Origin: Toxonevra muliebris
Lineage: Eukaryota > Arthropoda > Insecta > Diptera > Pallopteridae
Assembly: GCA_963691655.1 (NCBI GenBank)
Contig: OY829329.1
Span: forward strand, 20,474,708 to 20,538,707
DNA: 64,000 nucleotides
Direction of reading: 5' to 3'
Shown here piece after piece: positions 11,143 to 22,370 of the stretch. Each line of letters starts with the position of its first letter. The stretch's first letter is position 1. Under the pieces are notes generated by a model. The model had not been told where the DNA came from, ran no database searches, and worked only from the letters and a program-made list of their open reading frames with translations. Position numbers and translations under genes: made by a program.

Positions 11143-12454
11143 TTGATGTTAGAAACCAATCACTCTGACTGATCTTCGCTTGATCTACCAGCTTTGTTGA
11201 CTTCTTGGAGCATCATCTCACGAAATGAATAGGTGGGACAACTTCAAGATGACCAACTGAATTCTCTTTCATAGAAATAGTAAGGGGAAAACCTCGTTGA
11301 TTTGATAACTTCCGCATACTTTTTCAGTTCTTGGTAGGCAGTTAAGCCGTTCTGGGAACGAAGATATCGCACTGAAAAGTTTAGGCTGATAGACCGATAT
11401 CCTTAAGACTCCATTCGTAATATTTAGTTTCCAATTTTCAACATCGGCTTGCATTGGATCCATGGATAATAACTAGGCAAGGGATGGCCCAACTTAACTT
11501 AATTCGTCTATGCATATTGGAGCCCGATAACGTATATGGTGGTTAAACTTCAATCTCACACACAATTTACTTAAGTTTTACGGATTTCGCTAAGCTCAAA
11601 TTCATGAGTTTAACAAAAAAAATCTAACCTCAAAACAAACAAGCAAAAAAAATTATTAAAAATTTTACTCATTATGAATCAGCGATAAATATATTTTCCT
11701 AAAATAAGCTTTAAAATGGAATAAAACTCCAACAATCACATTCTCACCTTATAAACATAAACGCAAACTCATGCACATCATCAAATGGTTGCGAAAACCA
11801 CGAATGTTATTCTTTATAAGTTTTGAGTTAAATATGCAACGAAATCTGTAGAGAGTTTGGAAAAATTTCAAACTTTAAAATCAAAATTTCTCAAAACAGA
11901 ATTTTGGCACATTCATGATTCTGGTAGCCAATCGACAATATGCACACAACACCAATTGAACCACAGATATTGTTTATTTGTATATATGTAGATGTATTAT
12001 TTTTTATCATTGTAGTTTACTGTCACGTTAGTTTGAAATAGTAATTATGCAAGGATATAACTTTTATTTTTTTTTCCTAACAGTTGAGCGCGTACGACAG
12101 TATAATAGGAAATGCAACTGACCATTCAGAATGTTAGTTACCCCACAACAAATAAACCCAGCATAAATAAAATACTTACATATAAAACTAATGAGAAATT
12201 TAAATTTAAAACAGTGATGCCAATTCCTCGCGAATAAAACCATTTTATATTTACTAATTACATTTACCTGCTCGCGAGCGAAAAAACTTTGAGATTAAAG
12301 CCATAATCGTAATAGTATGCTTAAATCTTTTCACTTGCGAGCATTGGAATATTTCATATTTGTCAGTTTAACAGCTTTTGTAATCAAAAAATTGGTATCA
12401 CAGCTCAAGATAAGTAGAGGATAAAGAGTGTAGTGTGAATCATGCTTTTAATTT
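11143..12454. other. AT-rich stretch with one unassigned coding-like patch
   Basis: On the minus strand at about 11375-11265 a frame reads SVRYLRSQNGLTAYQELKKY and AEVIKSTRFSPYYFYERE, with unusually good amino-acid composition for this window. I do not recognise it, and a second frame takes over about 11263. The remainder is AT-rich with no recognised gene. Confidence 0.4.
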
Positions 12455-12700
12455 ACAAGGTGACGCCAAAGTTTGAAAAACGCATAAATCGTGAGTAGCT
12501 GATGTTCTTTTTGAGGGCCAGCCAGGGTCTGTGGCATGTTTGTAAGATCAATGACTTCAAAAACCTCCAAAGAAAAAATTCTAAAACAATCAAATCGAGC
12601 GATCTTGCAAGCTTTTGCAAATTGAGGTTATTAAGCGCCCGGGAAACGCTTGCTTCAGAAAGTTCATTGACGATTGTGATATGACTACGGTAGACTGAAT
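12455..12700 (-). pseudogene. Mariner-superfamily transposase C-terminal fossil
   Basis: On the minus strand, one frame reads MNFLKQAFPGRLITS (about 12665-12620), and a second reads ARSLDLIVLEFFLWRFLKSL (about 12607-12545). These match the region around the third catalytic residue of the rosa/mariner group, where the family form is RSCDLTPLDFFLWG. The usual Asp-Leu-Thr-Pro-Leu-Asp appears as Asp-Leu-Ile-Val-Leu-Glu. A short C-terminal stretch follows to about 12455. At least one frameshift; the rest of the protein is not visible. Confidence 0.55.
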
Positions 12701-12809
12701 CGGAATACAGGGACTTTTGTAACCCACAGGGGGTAGATACAAGATAACTGACATAACTATTAGGGGCCAAAAATTGGTTCCATGCACAAAAAAAAACTCT
12801 GGTGCACAA

Positions 12810-13020
12810 AATTTCAATAAAATCCGCCGGGCCATAGATGGCGCTCCAGTGTTAGGAATAATGCCAATTTCCCTTGATTGCAGGGCCCCTTTAAAAAATA
12901 TTTTCGATGAAAATAGAGTTTTCTGTCCCAAAAGTACCTCATTCGCAAAATTTCAACACAATCGGTTGGTCCATAGTTGGTAATCCAGTACAAGGAAACA
13001 TTTTAAATTTCCTCGATTTT
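12810..13020 (+). repeat. Two degenerate copies of a ~55-bp unit
   Basis: The words CAAAATTTCAA, then CATAG and TGG and TCCAGT, recur in the same order at about 12815-12862 and 12946-13000. The spacing is similar (AATC, GG, CCATAG, TGG, TCCAGT). The units are diverged, and only two are visible. A third partial similarity may lie on the minus strand near 13122-13160. Confidence 0.35.
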
Positions 13021-13690
13021 TGTAATCTCTGCTCCGAAGAGCCTTTTACAATATATATATATATTTTTCCCTGAATACATACAAAGAAAAGTACTGCAAC
13101 GATGACATAAATGCTTAGTTATTACCACCTGATTTTGTTAAAATTTTGCATGTTAAGGTATTTTGGGTCCAAGAACCCATTTTCGGCATCTATTCCAAAG
13201 GAGACTCCGGAGCAAGGGTTAGAAAAATGAAAGAAAATTTGGATTTTATCTTTCTTATATGAGCCAGACGATTTTGTTGAATTCTTTTGTACCAGAGTTT
13301 TTTTTGTCCAAGGATCAACATGTTCTTTTAACACAATTCGTCAATTTAAGGCAGCAAAAAGTCGTTGCAGATGCCTTTCTCGAAAAAATATAAGCTAATC
13401 ACCTCTCCTCTGAAAACACAGAACCAAGCAGTGTCTTTGGAATGTAATGGCTCTTCGTACATTACACGTTGATTTTTACTGCCCTAGAAGCGATAATTTT
13501 ACTTAGTCACGTATGTATGTGGTGGGAATGCGCCTCGTCGCTCATGATGATTATTAGTGAGAAATCATCCTTATGGCGGTCGAGGTTTAAGATTCTTAGC
13601 GCTTAGAAAAAATGTGTTTAATCAGAATTTAAATATTACGATTATTTTAAGACAGAGTTGCCCACGCCCTATGCATAGGCTGCGCTTTCT

Positions 13691-13804
13691 TATACTTGGT
13701 TTTCACTATGTCAAATTCAATTAAATTTGGCAGCATGTTGGCAAATTTCATATAGGAAATTCTCTCTGTTTGACATTCAATATGACATAGTGAAAACCAT
13801 GTAT
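13691..13804. mobile_element. Short inverted-repeat element (MITE-like, ~115 bp)
   Basis: A perfect 16-bp inverted pair, GGTTTTCACTATGTCA at 13698-13713 and its complement at 13783-13798, continues outward and inward with mismatches to arms of about 22-25 bp. The bases between are not related. There is no coding capacity. TA-containing flanks would suit a Tc1/mariner-type MITE, but the exact ends are uncertain. Confidence 0.6.
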
Positions 13805-13805
13805 T

Positions 13806-14560
13806 ATACACACACACACAGCGCTCCGCACTGATTAAATTGTTTAAGCAACACGAAATACACAAACAAATTGGTATTTTTCGTTTCTCTTCTCTCTTCT
13901 TTGCCTATACCAAAGTACAAAGCAACAACACTTTCGTATGCTTTGTTGGTCTTTAACGTCGATTTTTTTTGTTGTCTTATGAGTTTATAATAATAAAGTT
14001 TTTAGTGTATTGGTGTTTGCACTTCCATAATAAACTTTTAAGCAACCCTGCTTTGTGAGATAAATCAGATGTCTCTTTTTGCACATCGATACAATTTCGA
14101 ATGTCCGCGTAGGCGTTAAACTCAATTAACTACAACAACAGCGCCTCTGCCTCTGCTCATTTGTATGAGACCGATGTCTATACGTTCATATGAAAAAAAC
14201 TCCGACTCGGTTCTCTCAGTGTCGTCTCAGTGTTCTACGATTACAACAATCACGAAACGGATTCGTCTCGTGTTTTCTGCTTTTTTATATGCTAATAATA
14301 GCAATAACAATGCTTTGAGTTATTACAACAACCACATGACTTTTACAGCACTATCAGTAGTACATACTGATAAATTTTATGATTTATTTTTTTACGATCA
14401 TAACATAAAAATGAGTTATTTCGTTAGTAAATAAAATAAATAAACAGACTGGGGTATTTTAAATCCATAAATAGTAGCATAAAGTATATATACATACGCT
14501 TAAAGTCAATTAAAAGGTCTATAAAAGTTCGTCCTCCATTTCACATACCTACTTTACCGA
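13806..14560. other. AT-rich stretch without recognised genes
   Basis: A short (CA)n run lies at 13810-13820. The 89-codon frame at 14165-14434 has no recognisable motif. Nothing else seen. Confidence 0.45.
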
Positions 14561-14564
14561 ATGG

Positions 14565-15150
14565 CGTATTCGACGTCAAAACAAAATAAAAAACTAAATG
14601 TGTTATGGGACACACTGTAAAAGTGAAAATATATCTGAACTTGACTACGAACAGAGGTTATGTGCTAGGAGATCGATTTTGAGGTTATGGATGATTCTTA
14701 TAGAAAAAAGTATAATCTTTGCAATGAATCCAATCCCAGCTTGGTATCAATCTTAAAGGCCAAGGCGATAAAAGTTCTGAACTTCAACTGCGTTGATCTC
14801 GAAAACTTGTTTTCGTACATAAGCTTCTTTTTCGTTGTCCAGGTCTCTGAATTAATTTAGGATAGAAGAAAGTTCCCTTTGAATTATTTCAAAATAAAAA
14901 ATGCTTCTCTCGGGTTGACTCTGATGAAATTCTTGTAGTTTTTTTCAATATATGAAAGAAACAGAGTATCATAGAGTACAAAAGCAGACACTGAGAGAGC
15001 TGAATAAACTTTATTTAGAGATTCGAGTCCATGCAATATAAACAGAGACTTCGGCTCTCTCAATTTCATCATAATTTAGTGAGTGATAGACTTCAAAGGG
15101 ATTTACTGTGATGGTTAGTTTTTGCAAGAAAATCTTTTAGAACAAAGACA
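14565..15150 (+). repeat. Unclassified dispersed repeat, copy A
   Basis: Shares ordered blocks with copy B (16625-17085): AAAACTAAATGTGTTATGG near 14591, TCTCTCGGGTTGA at about 14907, GAAACAGAGTATCATAGAGT at about 14960, CACTGAGAGAGC near 14990, CGGCTCTCTCAATTTCATC near 15053 and TAGACTTCAAAGGGAT near 15087. The two copies are direct, about 2 kb apart and diverged. Each contains a short inverted pair GAGAGAGC / GCTCTCTC. No protein motif in any frame; the family is unknown. Confidence 0.6.
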
Positions 15151-15154
15151 TAAA

Positions 15155-16620
15155 TATGAGAAAGAGATAGTCCTGTTCGTGTTGTTCTTGCAAGAGTTGA
15201 CTGTGTTTGTTTAATCGCTCTTTTGTTTATTTACATATACATATCCAAGTAATATTCGGCTGTTTCCGCCATTTCACTCCCCACCACTTTGTGTGTTACA
15301 TCAATTTTCTTTTACATATACCTAGCGCCTATAAAAGTCGTTAAAAAAATACCATTTTTCAAATTAAGATTCATCCTTCGATCCTCTCTACACTGAAAGT
15401 TCAAAAGATTTTTTGGACTTGAAATATACAATTATCTTGTTAAAGTTCTGAAGTCAAACTTTTTTACTGGGCGTATTTGAATTTTGCATACACCCACATC
15501 CACTCACACATATGTTTGCACACACATATACATATTTTCTATTTACATTGTGTCTATGTGTGCAATTCAAATACATTTTGCGTATTTTTTCACTAAAATT
15601 CGTTGCGTTTTCATGTTTATTTTTATTTTTTTTTTTGTGCTACATGTGACTTGAACGTTTTTTTTAAAAACAAAAATTTCTAATAAATAAATACATGTAT
15701 GCATTTGTGGTTTGGTTATGCAGTGTGGATATGAATGTGTTCTTTTATTTTTGCTATAAATATACAATTGCAATTTGATTGGAACAATTTTTATAAATGT
15801 TTATTTTTCTGTTTTATGCTTCAGCTTGTTTCGGAATTCGCAATTTGTTATTTCGACAAAAATGCAATATCTATTTAAAAAGGAAATATGCATTTTATCA
15901 CTATGGCACTTTTGTTCACAGGGCTTAGTTTTCATGCTGGTCCAATTTTATTTCTTCTGATACTAGATAAATTTCTGTATAAATTTATCCTTTTGCCAGT
16001 TTGTATTCGATTTAAAAAGAAATTTATTTTTCATTTGTGCATCATCGTCAACCATCTTTTTCTTCTTTAATTTCTTTTATACCTTAAAAAGTCTAGTATC
16101 TGAACTCGAAATATGAATTGATTGAGGTTAGTGACAGTCGATTTGAAGAGCTATTATGATGTCTGTATACATCAATTTTATTCATTATATTGGATTTCAT
16201 TGTTTTCTGCTTAATTGGTATACAAATGTATTCAAACCTTCAATGTTATTCAATACAAATGAACTCAATTGAGTGTGGTCATTGTAAGCGAAACCGAAAC
16301 AAAAAACTCATCAAGAAAAACTTCAGCCTTAAAAGAAAAAAAAATATTTTAGGTTATTATTTTTAAAAAGTAATTACATTGAAAAGGTCAATGCTAAAGT
16401 TGAAAATGAACAGGTCAATCCCCTTATAATAAAGGAGATGCGATTATTAAAAATTGTTAAAAAGATTGCATTGTGCCAACAAGACCGCACAAATAGCAGT
16501 ACAGAGAGCGTGGGGATTTGGTGTAAAGACAAAAAATGTTGAAAAAAAATTTCAGCCTCAGATATGAAAATAACTTGAAAATAATAAACTAAGTCATCGA
16601 TGTCAATCAGCTTAACACCA
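15155..16620. other. AT-rich stretch between the two repeat copies
   Basis: Only short hydrophobic frames (15567-15773, 15775-15960, 15888-16070) without motifs. There are poly(T) and ATAC/CACA runs around 15490-15650. No gene recognised. Confidence 0.45.
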
Positions 16621-16624
16621 TTAC

Positions 16625-17085
16625 ATTGAACTCCTCATAAAAAAAAAACTAAATGTGTCATGGAGCACATTGTAAAAATTCAAATTAAAAACAAAATATA
16701 CCAAATTTGAATTCGTACATTTAATTAAAAAATGGAAATATCAATGCTCAGAATTCGTGCTTTGAATTTCGAGGAATAATATAATTGACTTATGATAGCT
16801 AAAATATGAAATAAATACTTTTGATTAAATTTTCTGTAGATGTCCGCATTTGGTTCTCTCGGGTTGAACTCTTATGAAATTCTTTCAATTGGCTTTAAAT
16901 ATGAGAGAAACAGAGTATTATAGAGTACACAAACAGACACTGAGAGAGCCGATCAAGTCCATGCAACACAAGCACAGCCATCGGCTCTCTCAATTTCATC
17001 TAAAATTAGCAAATGGTAGACTTCAGAGGGATAAACTGTTATTATTAGTCTTGTTGTTTTTGCAAAAAAATTCTTTTAGTGCAAA
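16625..17085 (+). repeat. Unclassified dispersed repeat, copy B
   Basis: Counterpart of 14565-15150, with the blocks in the same order and orientation. This copy carries a clean hairpin: TGAGAGAGCCGAT at about 16943-16955 pairs with ATCGGCTCTCTCA at about 16979-16991. The overlapping 90-codon frame at 16874-17146 is not shared in frame with copy A and is not considered a gene. Confidence 0.6.
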
Positions 17086-17337
17086 TTCATACACTGGTGG
17101 TCATAAAAACCACACTGCGCACCAATTTCAAGAAAATCGTTTATAATGGAAGCTAAACCTGATTTTGTTTTAGTGAATTTTTCTTATTTTTGGGAACAAA
17201 AGTACGAAAGAATCAAAAATATTGAATAAAGTTCACGTGTTTGAGGGTATTAATTGAAAGTATATTGGGAGTATGAATGTATAAACTCGTATTTTTTTCG
17301 TAATTCGGACATTTATTGTGAAAAAATGATTATAAAT

Positions 17338-18696
17338 TTATTTTTTAAAGTATTGTCCATCGTTAGCCACAACCTTTTCCCATCTTTCTGGTAGCATACG
17401 GATTCCGCGTCGAAAGAACTCCTCATCTTTTGAGACTATCCACAAATCGACCCATTTCTTGAGTTCTTCGAAAGAACGGAAGTGCTGTTCAGCCAGGCCA
17501 TGTGTCATCGATCGGAGCAAGTGGTAATCAGAAGCAGCAATGTCTGGAGAATACGGCGGGTGGGGTAGCACTTCCCATTTCAGCGTTTCCGAGTATGTTT
17601 TTACTTGCCTTGCAACATGCGGCCGAGCATTGTCGTGCTGAAGAATAACTTCGTCGTGTCTATTCTCATATTCTGGCCTCTTATCCTTTAATGACGACCT
17701 CGATAGTCTAGTGGGTAGTGCACTAGACTTTCATCTGGGAGGTTCGGGTTCGATTCCCGTCTTCGTCTGGTGGTTAATTTTCATAACTTTCTTATATTCA
17801 CTATCAATATGAAGTGTATGAGAATTATAAGATAGTGTACAAGTACACACATTGGTTGGTAATGGCAAAACCACCAAGCCGATAAAAAATTGCCACACCG
17901 CCGTTCGGAATCGGCGTTAAACTGTAGGTCCAACTATGTGGTATCACAATGGGCCGTTCAGGCCTAAGTGTGTCTCTCGACAGCCACTCCAACCTAACCT
18001 ATCATTTAATGCTCGGCTCAAACGCATCAATTGTAGTCGGTAGCGGTCGCCAGTGATCGTTTCATTCGGTTTCAACAGCTTATAATACACGACACCTTTC
18101 ATATCCCACCAAATATACAGCATGAGCTTGGATCCATGGATGTTCGGCTTTGCCGTTGATGTTGATGCATGTCCGGGCGGTCACCATGATTTTTTACGCT
18201 TTGGGTTATCGTAACGTATCCACTTTTCATCGCCAGTCACAATACAATGCAGAAAACCCTTTCTTTTCTGTCGTTCAATCAGCAGTTCACATGTGAAAAA
18301 TAGTCGTTCGACGTCTCTCGGCTTCAATTCTTACGGCACCCAATTTTCTTGCGTTTGAATCATTCCCAATGCTTTTAATCGTTTAGAAATGGTTGATTGA
18401 TCAACTCCTAAAGATTCTGCAAGTTCTTGTTGCATTTGACATGAATCTTCTTCGAGTAATGCCTTCAATTCTTCATCTTCGAACTTTTTCTGGCCGCCCG
18501 AACGTTCCCTGTCTTCAACATCAAAATCACCACTTTTGAAACAGGCATACCACACCTGACACATTCTAACGTCTGTAACACAGTCAGGATAAGCTTCAGT
18601 GAGTAAACGATGTGCTTCAGTTGCGTTTTTCTTTAAATGGAAGAAGCAAATTAAAACTTCCCGCAAATGTTGTTTTGTTGGCACGAAATTCGACAT
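17338..18696 (-). pseudogene. Mariner (DD34D) transposase, copy A
   Basis: The start Met is at 18696. N-terminal helix-turn-helix regions run 18696-18331, including HLREVLICFFHLKKNATEAH and LAESLGVDQSTISKRLKALG, ending in a stop after NWVP. Further on, the first catalytic Asp is in IVTGDEKWIRYDNPKRKK (about 18245-18195), followed by an in-frame TGA at 18181-18183 before PPGHASTSTAKPNIHGSK. The WWDMKGVVYY and ETITGDRYRLQLMRLSRAL segments lead to the SINE insertion (17683-18011). Then come QHDNARPHVARQVKTY (second Asp, about 17645) and PPYSPDIAASDYHLL (third Asp). The C-terminus WEKVVANDGQYFKK ends at 17338. The D34D spacing identifies a true mariner. The copy at 23291-24289 shares the same internal TGA. 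Confidence 0.9.
17694..18000 (+). mobile_element. tRNA-derived SINE, copy 1 (307 bp), inserted in the mariner
   Basis: The head folds like a tRNA: box A TAGTCTAGTGG, box B GGTTCGATTCC, an anticodon-loop-like CTTTCAT (TTC would be Glu-type), and acceptor-stem-like ACGA/TCGT ends. A non-tRNA body of about 230 bp follows, ending CCACTCCAACCTAACCT. An 11-bp target duplication, ATCCTTTAATG at 17683-17693 and ATCATTTAATG at 18001-18011, differs at one base. The uninterrupted mariner copy B shows the empty site (ATCCTTTAATG on its minus strand). RNA polymerase III promoter boxes imply transcription by host Pol III and mobilisation by a LINE in trans. Confidence 0.93.
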
Positions 18697-18914
18697 TTTC
18701 AGCTATAGTAAAACACTTTTGTAAAATTATGAAAATTATTTGACAGATCAATTCTTATAGTATTTTTGGCGCTCTTCGAGATAGAATAGTTGTCAATGTC
18801 AAAAAAATGGCGCGTATGATAGATATGAAGTTAGTCACAATTACGAATTTATACATTCATACTCCCAATATAAAAATATTTGATTTTTTTTCATGTTAAG
18901 GGGCTGTTCACATA

Positions 18915-19598
18915 TTACATAACGTAACACATAATAAATGTAAACTTAGTTTACAGTCACGTTGTAAGTCAAAAACCTCATCTACCAAAGCCAGAGTATT
19001 AATTCCAATTTGAAAAGAAGGAGGTATATTATGCGTCTTAGCAAATCTGATATGGAAGCATTTTTTTTAAGTTTAAGGCTAATTTATTTTAAAATCGATC
19101 TATGTCGGATTGCAACAGTAAAACATCATCTCTACTGCAGATAATGCGAAAGACTTTCAGATCATCCGCATACAACAAATTGCTTGAAATTGAAAATTCC
19201 AAACAGGAATCAATATCATCTATAAATAGAATGAATAGCAGCGGTCCAATTATACTGCCTTGGGTAACACCAATTGTAAAGGGAAGTGAACGCTTCACAG
19301 CAATAAGCACGCCACCACCTCTGACACATTCAGTTTTCATTGCATCTTTATTCTTTCTGTAAACGGTATACAATTTAGAATCGAAGAATTCTTCACAAAG
19401 AAATTCATCATTTAACCACGTTTCAACAAACACCAGTATATCAAAATCGCAGCGAGAAGATTGAATATAAATTACGTTCAATTCTATTCGCATACCAGCA
19501 AAATTTTGGTAATATAGTGATAGAGCACATTTTCTAGAAGCATCATAGGTTAGAGCATTACTCGATGACGATGGATCAGATGCAGCATTCTGGAGCAC
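18915..19598 (-). pseudogene. CR1-like non-LTR ORF2 with endonuclease fused to RT by deletion
   Basis: A single 169-codon frame (19598-19089) starts with the N-terminus of an apurinic-type endonuclease: CALSLYYQNFAGMRIELN, then FDILVFVETWLNDEFL with the Glu-Thr-Trp active-site motif, then RGGGVLIAVKRSLPF. It then jumps directly into the reverse transcriptase palm: TIGVTQGSIIGPLLFILFID and NLLYADDLKVFRI (catalytic Asp pair). Endonuclease residues after about 110 and all of the RT fingers are missing, so several hundred codons were removed and the frame happened to be kept. After a stop at 19089 the RT homology continues with KLALNLKKCFHIRF and INTLALVDEVFDLQRDCKLS to about 18915. The ORF1-like sequence lies just upstream on the same strand. 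No 3' tail was found before the mariner at 18870. Confidence 0.8.
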
Positions 19599-19898
19599 AT
19601 TGAGATTTAAATGTTTTTTGGAGATGGTCCAATGGTTGATAGTCTAATAGGTAGCGAAATACCTCATTTGAGTGTTATAAATTCGTGTACCACTGTTTGC
19701 TTAGGCCAAAAATTTTCGAACGCAGAAGCTGGAGAAATAATCTTGAAGGACGCAATTTAACGTTCAGAGTTAATCTTAAGCTTGAAGCATTTAAGTTCTG
19801 CCAGAGTCACGCCGAATTTTAAATTGATATAAACGGCAACGTAAGAATCCGTAGTCGATCCAGTTAGTCTTGATACAAAGATTGATCTGCGAAGGTGA

Positions 19899-20690
19899 TA
19901 AGTACTTCATCACAAAGAGTTAAGCAGACTGAAGGTAGTACTTCATCACGTGGTGAAGGAATAGGAGAAGAAAGTGCATTAGATCATACATCTGGGACAA
20001 AAAAATTGCCAATGTCTGTAAGCATAAAAATGGAATTTGAAGGACGCAAAGCAGCAGCAGCAGCACGAGCAGAAGATGAGGCGGTATGAGAAGGACTAGT
20101 AGCAGGCGCAAGGGCCAGAACTTCACGGTCAGACGATTAAAGACGCGAAATAGCAACAACAACATCTGTAGAAGACTAACCAGTATTAGTCAGGAAAAGT
20201 ATCGTTGCTAACATCTAAAGCAGATGCCAGAACCAGAATTTCGCGTTCAAGCAAGCGAATATGGTGAGGATGCTGATTATCAACAGCAGAAGCATTCGAA
20301 GACAACGGCAGGATTAGCAGGTACTGCAGCAGGCGTATGCTTCAAAGATCTAGTGCCCCGCTTGAACACATTGGGTGAGAGCTGAGTTGAAGCCAAATTG
20401 GATGCATTTCCCGAAGATTGCTTGAATTCGCTGGCACCATCAAATATAATCAACAGATTTGAAGCTGCATCACCAAGCCAAGAAGCTACAGAAGCGATAG
20501 TAGCAGCATCCTTCTTTATATCCAGAAAATTAACCAATAGTACAGCTAATGTGAGAATTTGCGAAACTGAATACAGAACCACTGTAGCCCGCTTGAGTGA
20601 GAGCGCTCATTTACATTCACAACACTCTACTCTTCCAGCGCTCTCGATTACCAACGATTCTGAACTACAGGAATGTTAAAGTTAAAATGG
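19899..20690 (-). pseudogene. Probable ORF1 of the same CR1-like element, broken
   Basis: Lying directly 5' of the endonuclease-RT ORF on the minus strand, this has long but shifting open frames. 20582-20280 contains ILTLAVLLVNFLDIKKDAAT and IFDGASEFKQSSGNASNLAS. Then in another frame SSNASAVDNQHPHHIRLLER and EILVLASALDVSNDTFPD run to a stop near 20190. Next comes a Ser/Ala-rich part, SDREVLALAPATSPSHTASS, near 20135-20075. Position and composition (leucine-rich helical start, Ser/Ala-rich linker) fit a non-LTR ORF1, an RNA-binding/chaperone protein. I cannot see the zinc finger or esterase motifs that would confirm the clade. The antiparallel plus-strand frames here are shadows. Confidence 0.5.
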
Positions 20691-20699
20691 CTGCTGTGC

Positions 20700-22362
20700 C
20701 ATAATAGTAGTAGTAGATCTTAATCCGATCTTAATAGAATCACGTATGTGCATACGCACCAACGTGGGTGTTCGGAGTGGCTGTGGCACCTCCCATACAG
20801 CTCTAATACTTTTTTGTGTATATCTTCGGATCTATTTACAGTACAGTAGTAATGTTTGTTACAAAGTCGTAGGTTATCAATGCCATACCACTGAAAAACT
20901 GAAAATATAGGTATATGGGTGAGAATGAAAAAGAAGGCACTGCACCTTCCATATAACCTGAATTTACACTATGGGATATTTCAGGAACGATTTGTGGTTC
21001 ACTTTGCATTAACTACGGATTCTCTCAAACTGGCTACAGTGTTGAAGGTTACTATGGACCTTGCCTTAAATCTAATCTTATTCCAAACTGAATATAACAA
21101 CCTTTCGACCTCTTCTTCTCATAGATTATTTAAACGAATAAATATGCAAGCTTTTGAATTCCAGGAAATATAATTGATTTGTATAACTAAAATTCCGTAT
21201 ACGATTATGTACTAGCGTAACATTTACTCATTTTATAGCACAGAGAAAAATAAAGATTAGCATACTGCATAAATTTTATAGCAAAGTTAGAGCAAAAAAA
21301 AAAAAAAAAAAACAAGAAACGCAGTAGCAAACGAAGTAGAAAGTGTATAAGTTTAAATGAATATAAAAACGCCTTAAAATATGCAACCATCTTTCAATTT
21401 CAAAACATATACTTTTAGTTGCAGTGCAACGTTCTGCCAGCCCGGCAATTTTTTTGCATACTTTTGCATTATTTTAAGAGAGTCAAGATGCAAGTAATGT
21501 GAAGCAGAAATCGCAAATAGCAGTAACAGAAGTAGAAAAAGAGTATGAAGGTATATAGACTCATTGAAAAATGTTAGTGTTTACATAAGAAGTTAGTTAC
21601 AAAAGAAAATTTTCTGCCAGACAAACTTTATATATGCATATACCTACTTATTTGTTGCTGCTGTTTTGTATAGTATATACCAAAAAAAAGAAAAAAAACT
21701 TTATTTCACTTTCATAGTTTTTGAAATTTCCGAGCACCTGTCGCAGTGTAAGGTAAGGAGGCGGGTAGCTGTACATATATATTTAGTACTACGAGTGCCA
21801 CTACAGATGGTGCCATAAAAGTTGTTGTATGTTATGTAGTTGTAGTAGTAGTAGTAATTCTATGATTATATTAGTAGCTTTTGCTATTTGTTGTTGTTGT
21901 TTTTTTTTTTTGCTACTATTATGTTGCTTCTGCTGTTGTGCTATGTAATTTATATTTATGATTATGTTGTAGTTGCTATATTTTAGGTGCAATGTTGCAT
22001 GAGAGTGTCACAAAACTGAGTCACATTCTTTGCTCAGTCTGTATGCACAATTCATGAGCAGAAAACTTTGTGAAAAAAAAGTAAAAAATTCTTTAGATTT
22101 TACTTTGTAGGTAATATTTTATATATTTTTAAATTAAACAATAAAGTATAAAAAACTTTTCAGCTTAATCATAGAATTCTAAGGAAGAAGACGTCTCAGT
22201 ACCTACTTTGGGAGCTGCATGTATATTAAAAGTGAAGACAAGGTAGAGTGAAAGACCTACGCTACTACAAAACCATGTGATAGATAGTTACTCAATCCAC
22301 TTAGTTACTAAAGTTGTTATAGAACATTGAGCTATTTAATCGATGATTTAAAAAAAATATCA
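20700..22362. other. AT-rich stretch with homopolymer and trinucleotide runs
   Basis: A poly(A) run of about 18 lies at 21294-21312 with no recognisable element 5' of it. GTA/GTT-rich DNA lies at 21822-21910. The frames at 20919-21173 and 21801-21992 have no motifs; the latter is low-complexity Asn/Gln-rich sequence read from triplet repeats. No gene recognised. Confidence 0.45.
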
Positions 22363-22370
22363 CTCATACG

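Larger units (their letters stand above)
17265..18868 (-). mobile_element. Mariner transposon, copy A, carrying a SINE
   Basis: The left end TTGGGAGTATGAATGTATAA (17265) and the right end, whose reverse complement starts TTGGGAGTATGAATGTATAA at 18868, are terminal inverted repeats. TA is present at 17263-17264 and 18869-18870. Without the inserted SINE and its duplicated target the element is about 1.29 kb, the normal mariner size. A second copy with the same ends lies at 23119-24364. Confidence 0.92.

Noticed and set aside
17694..17770. Functional tRNA-Glu gene
   Set aside because: The cloverleaf is imperfect and it is followed by a SINE body with target duplications, so it is a SINE head.
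19895..20679. Plus-strand frames 19895-20089 and 20398-20679
   Set aside because: Antisense to the ORF1-like frames of the CR1-like element, which has a downstream partner on the minus strand.
21294..21312. Poly(A) as a retrotransposon tail
   Set aside because: No RT, RNase H or SINE sequence precedes it on either strand.
21801..21992. Gln/Asn-rich 63-codon minus-strand frame
   Set aside because: Produced by GTT/GTA triplet runs; no initiation context or domain.
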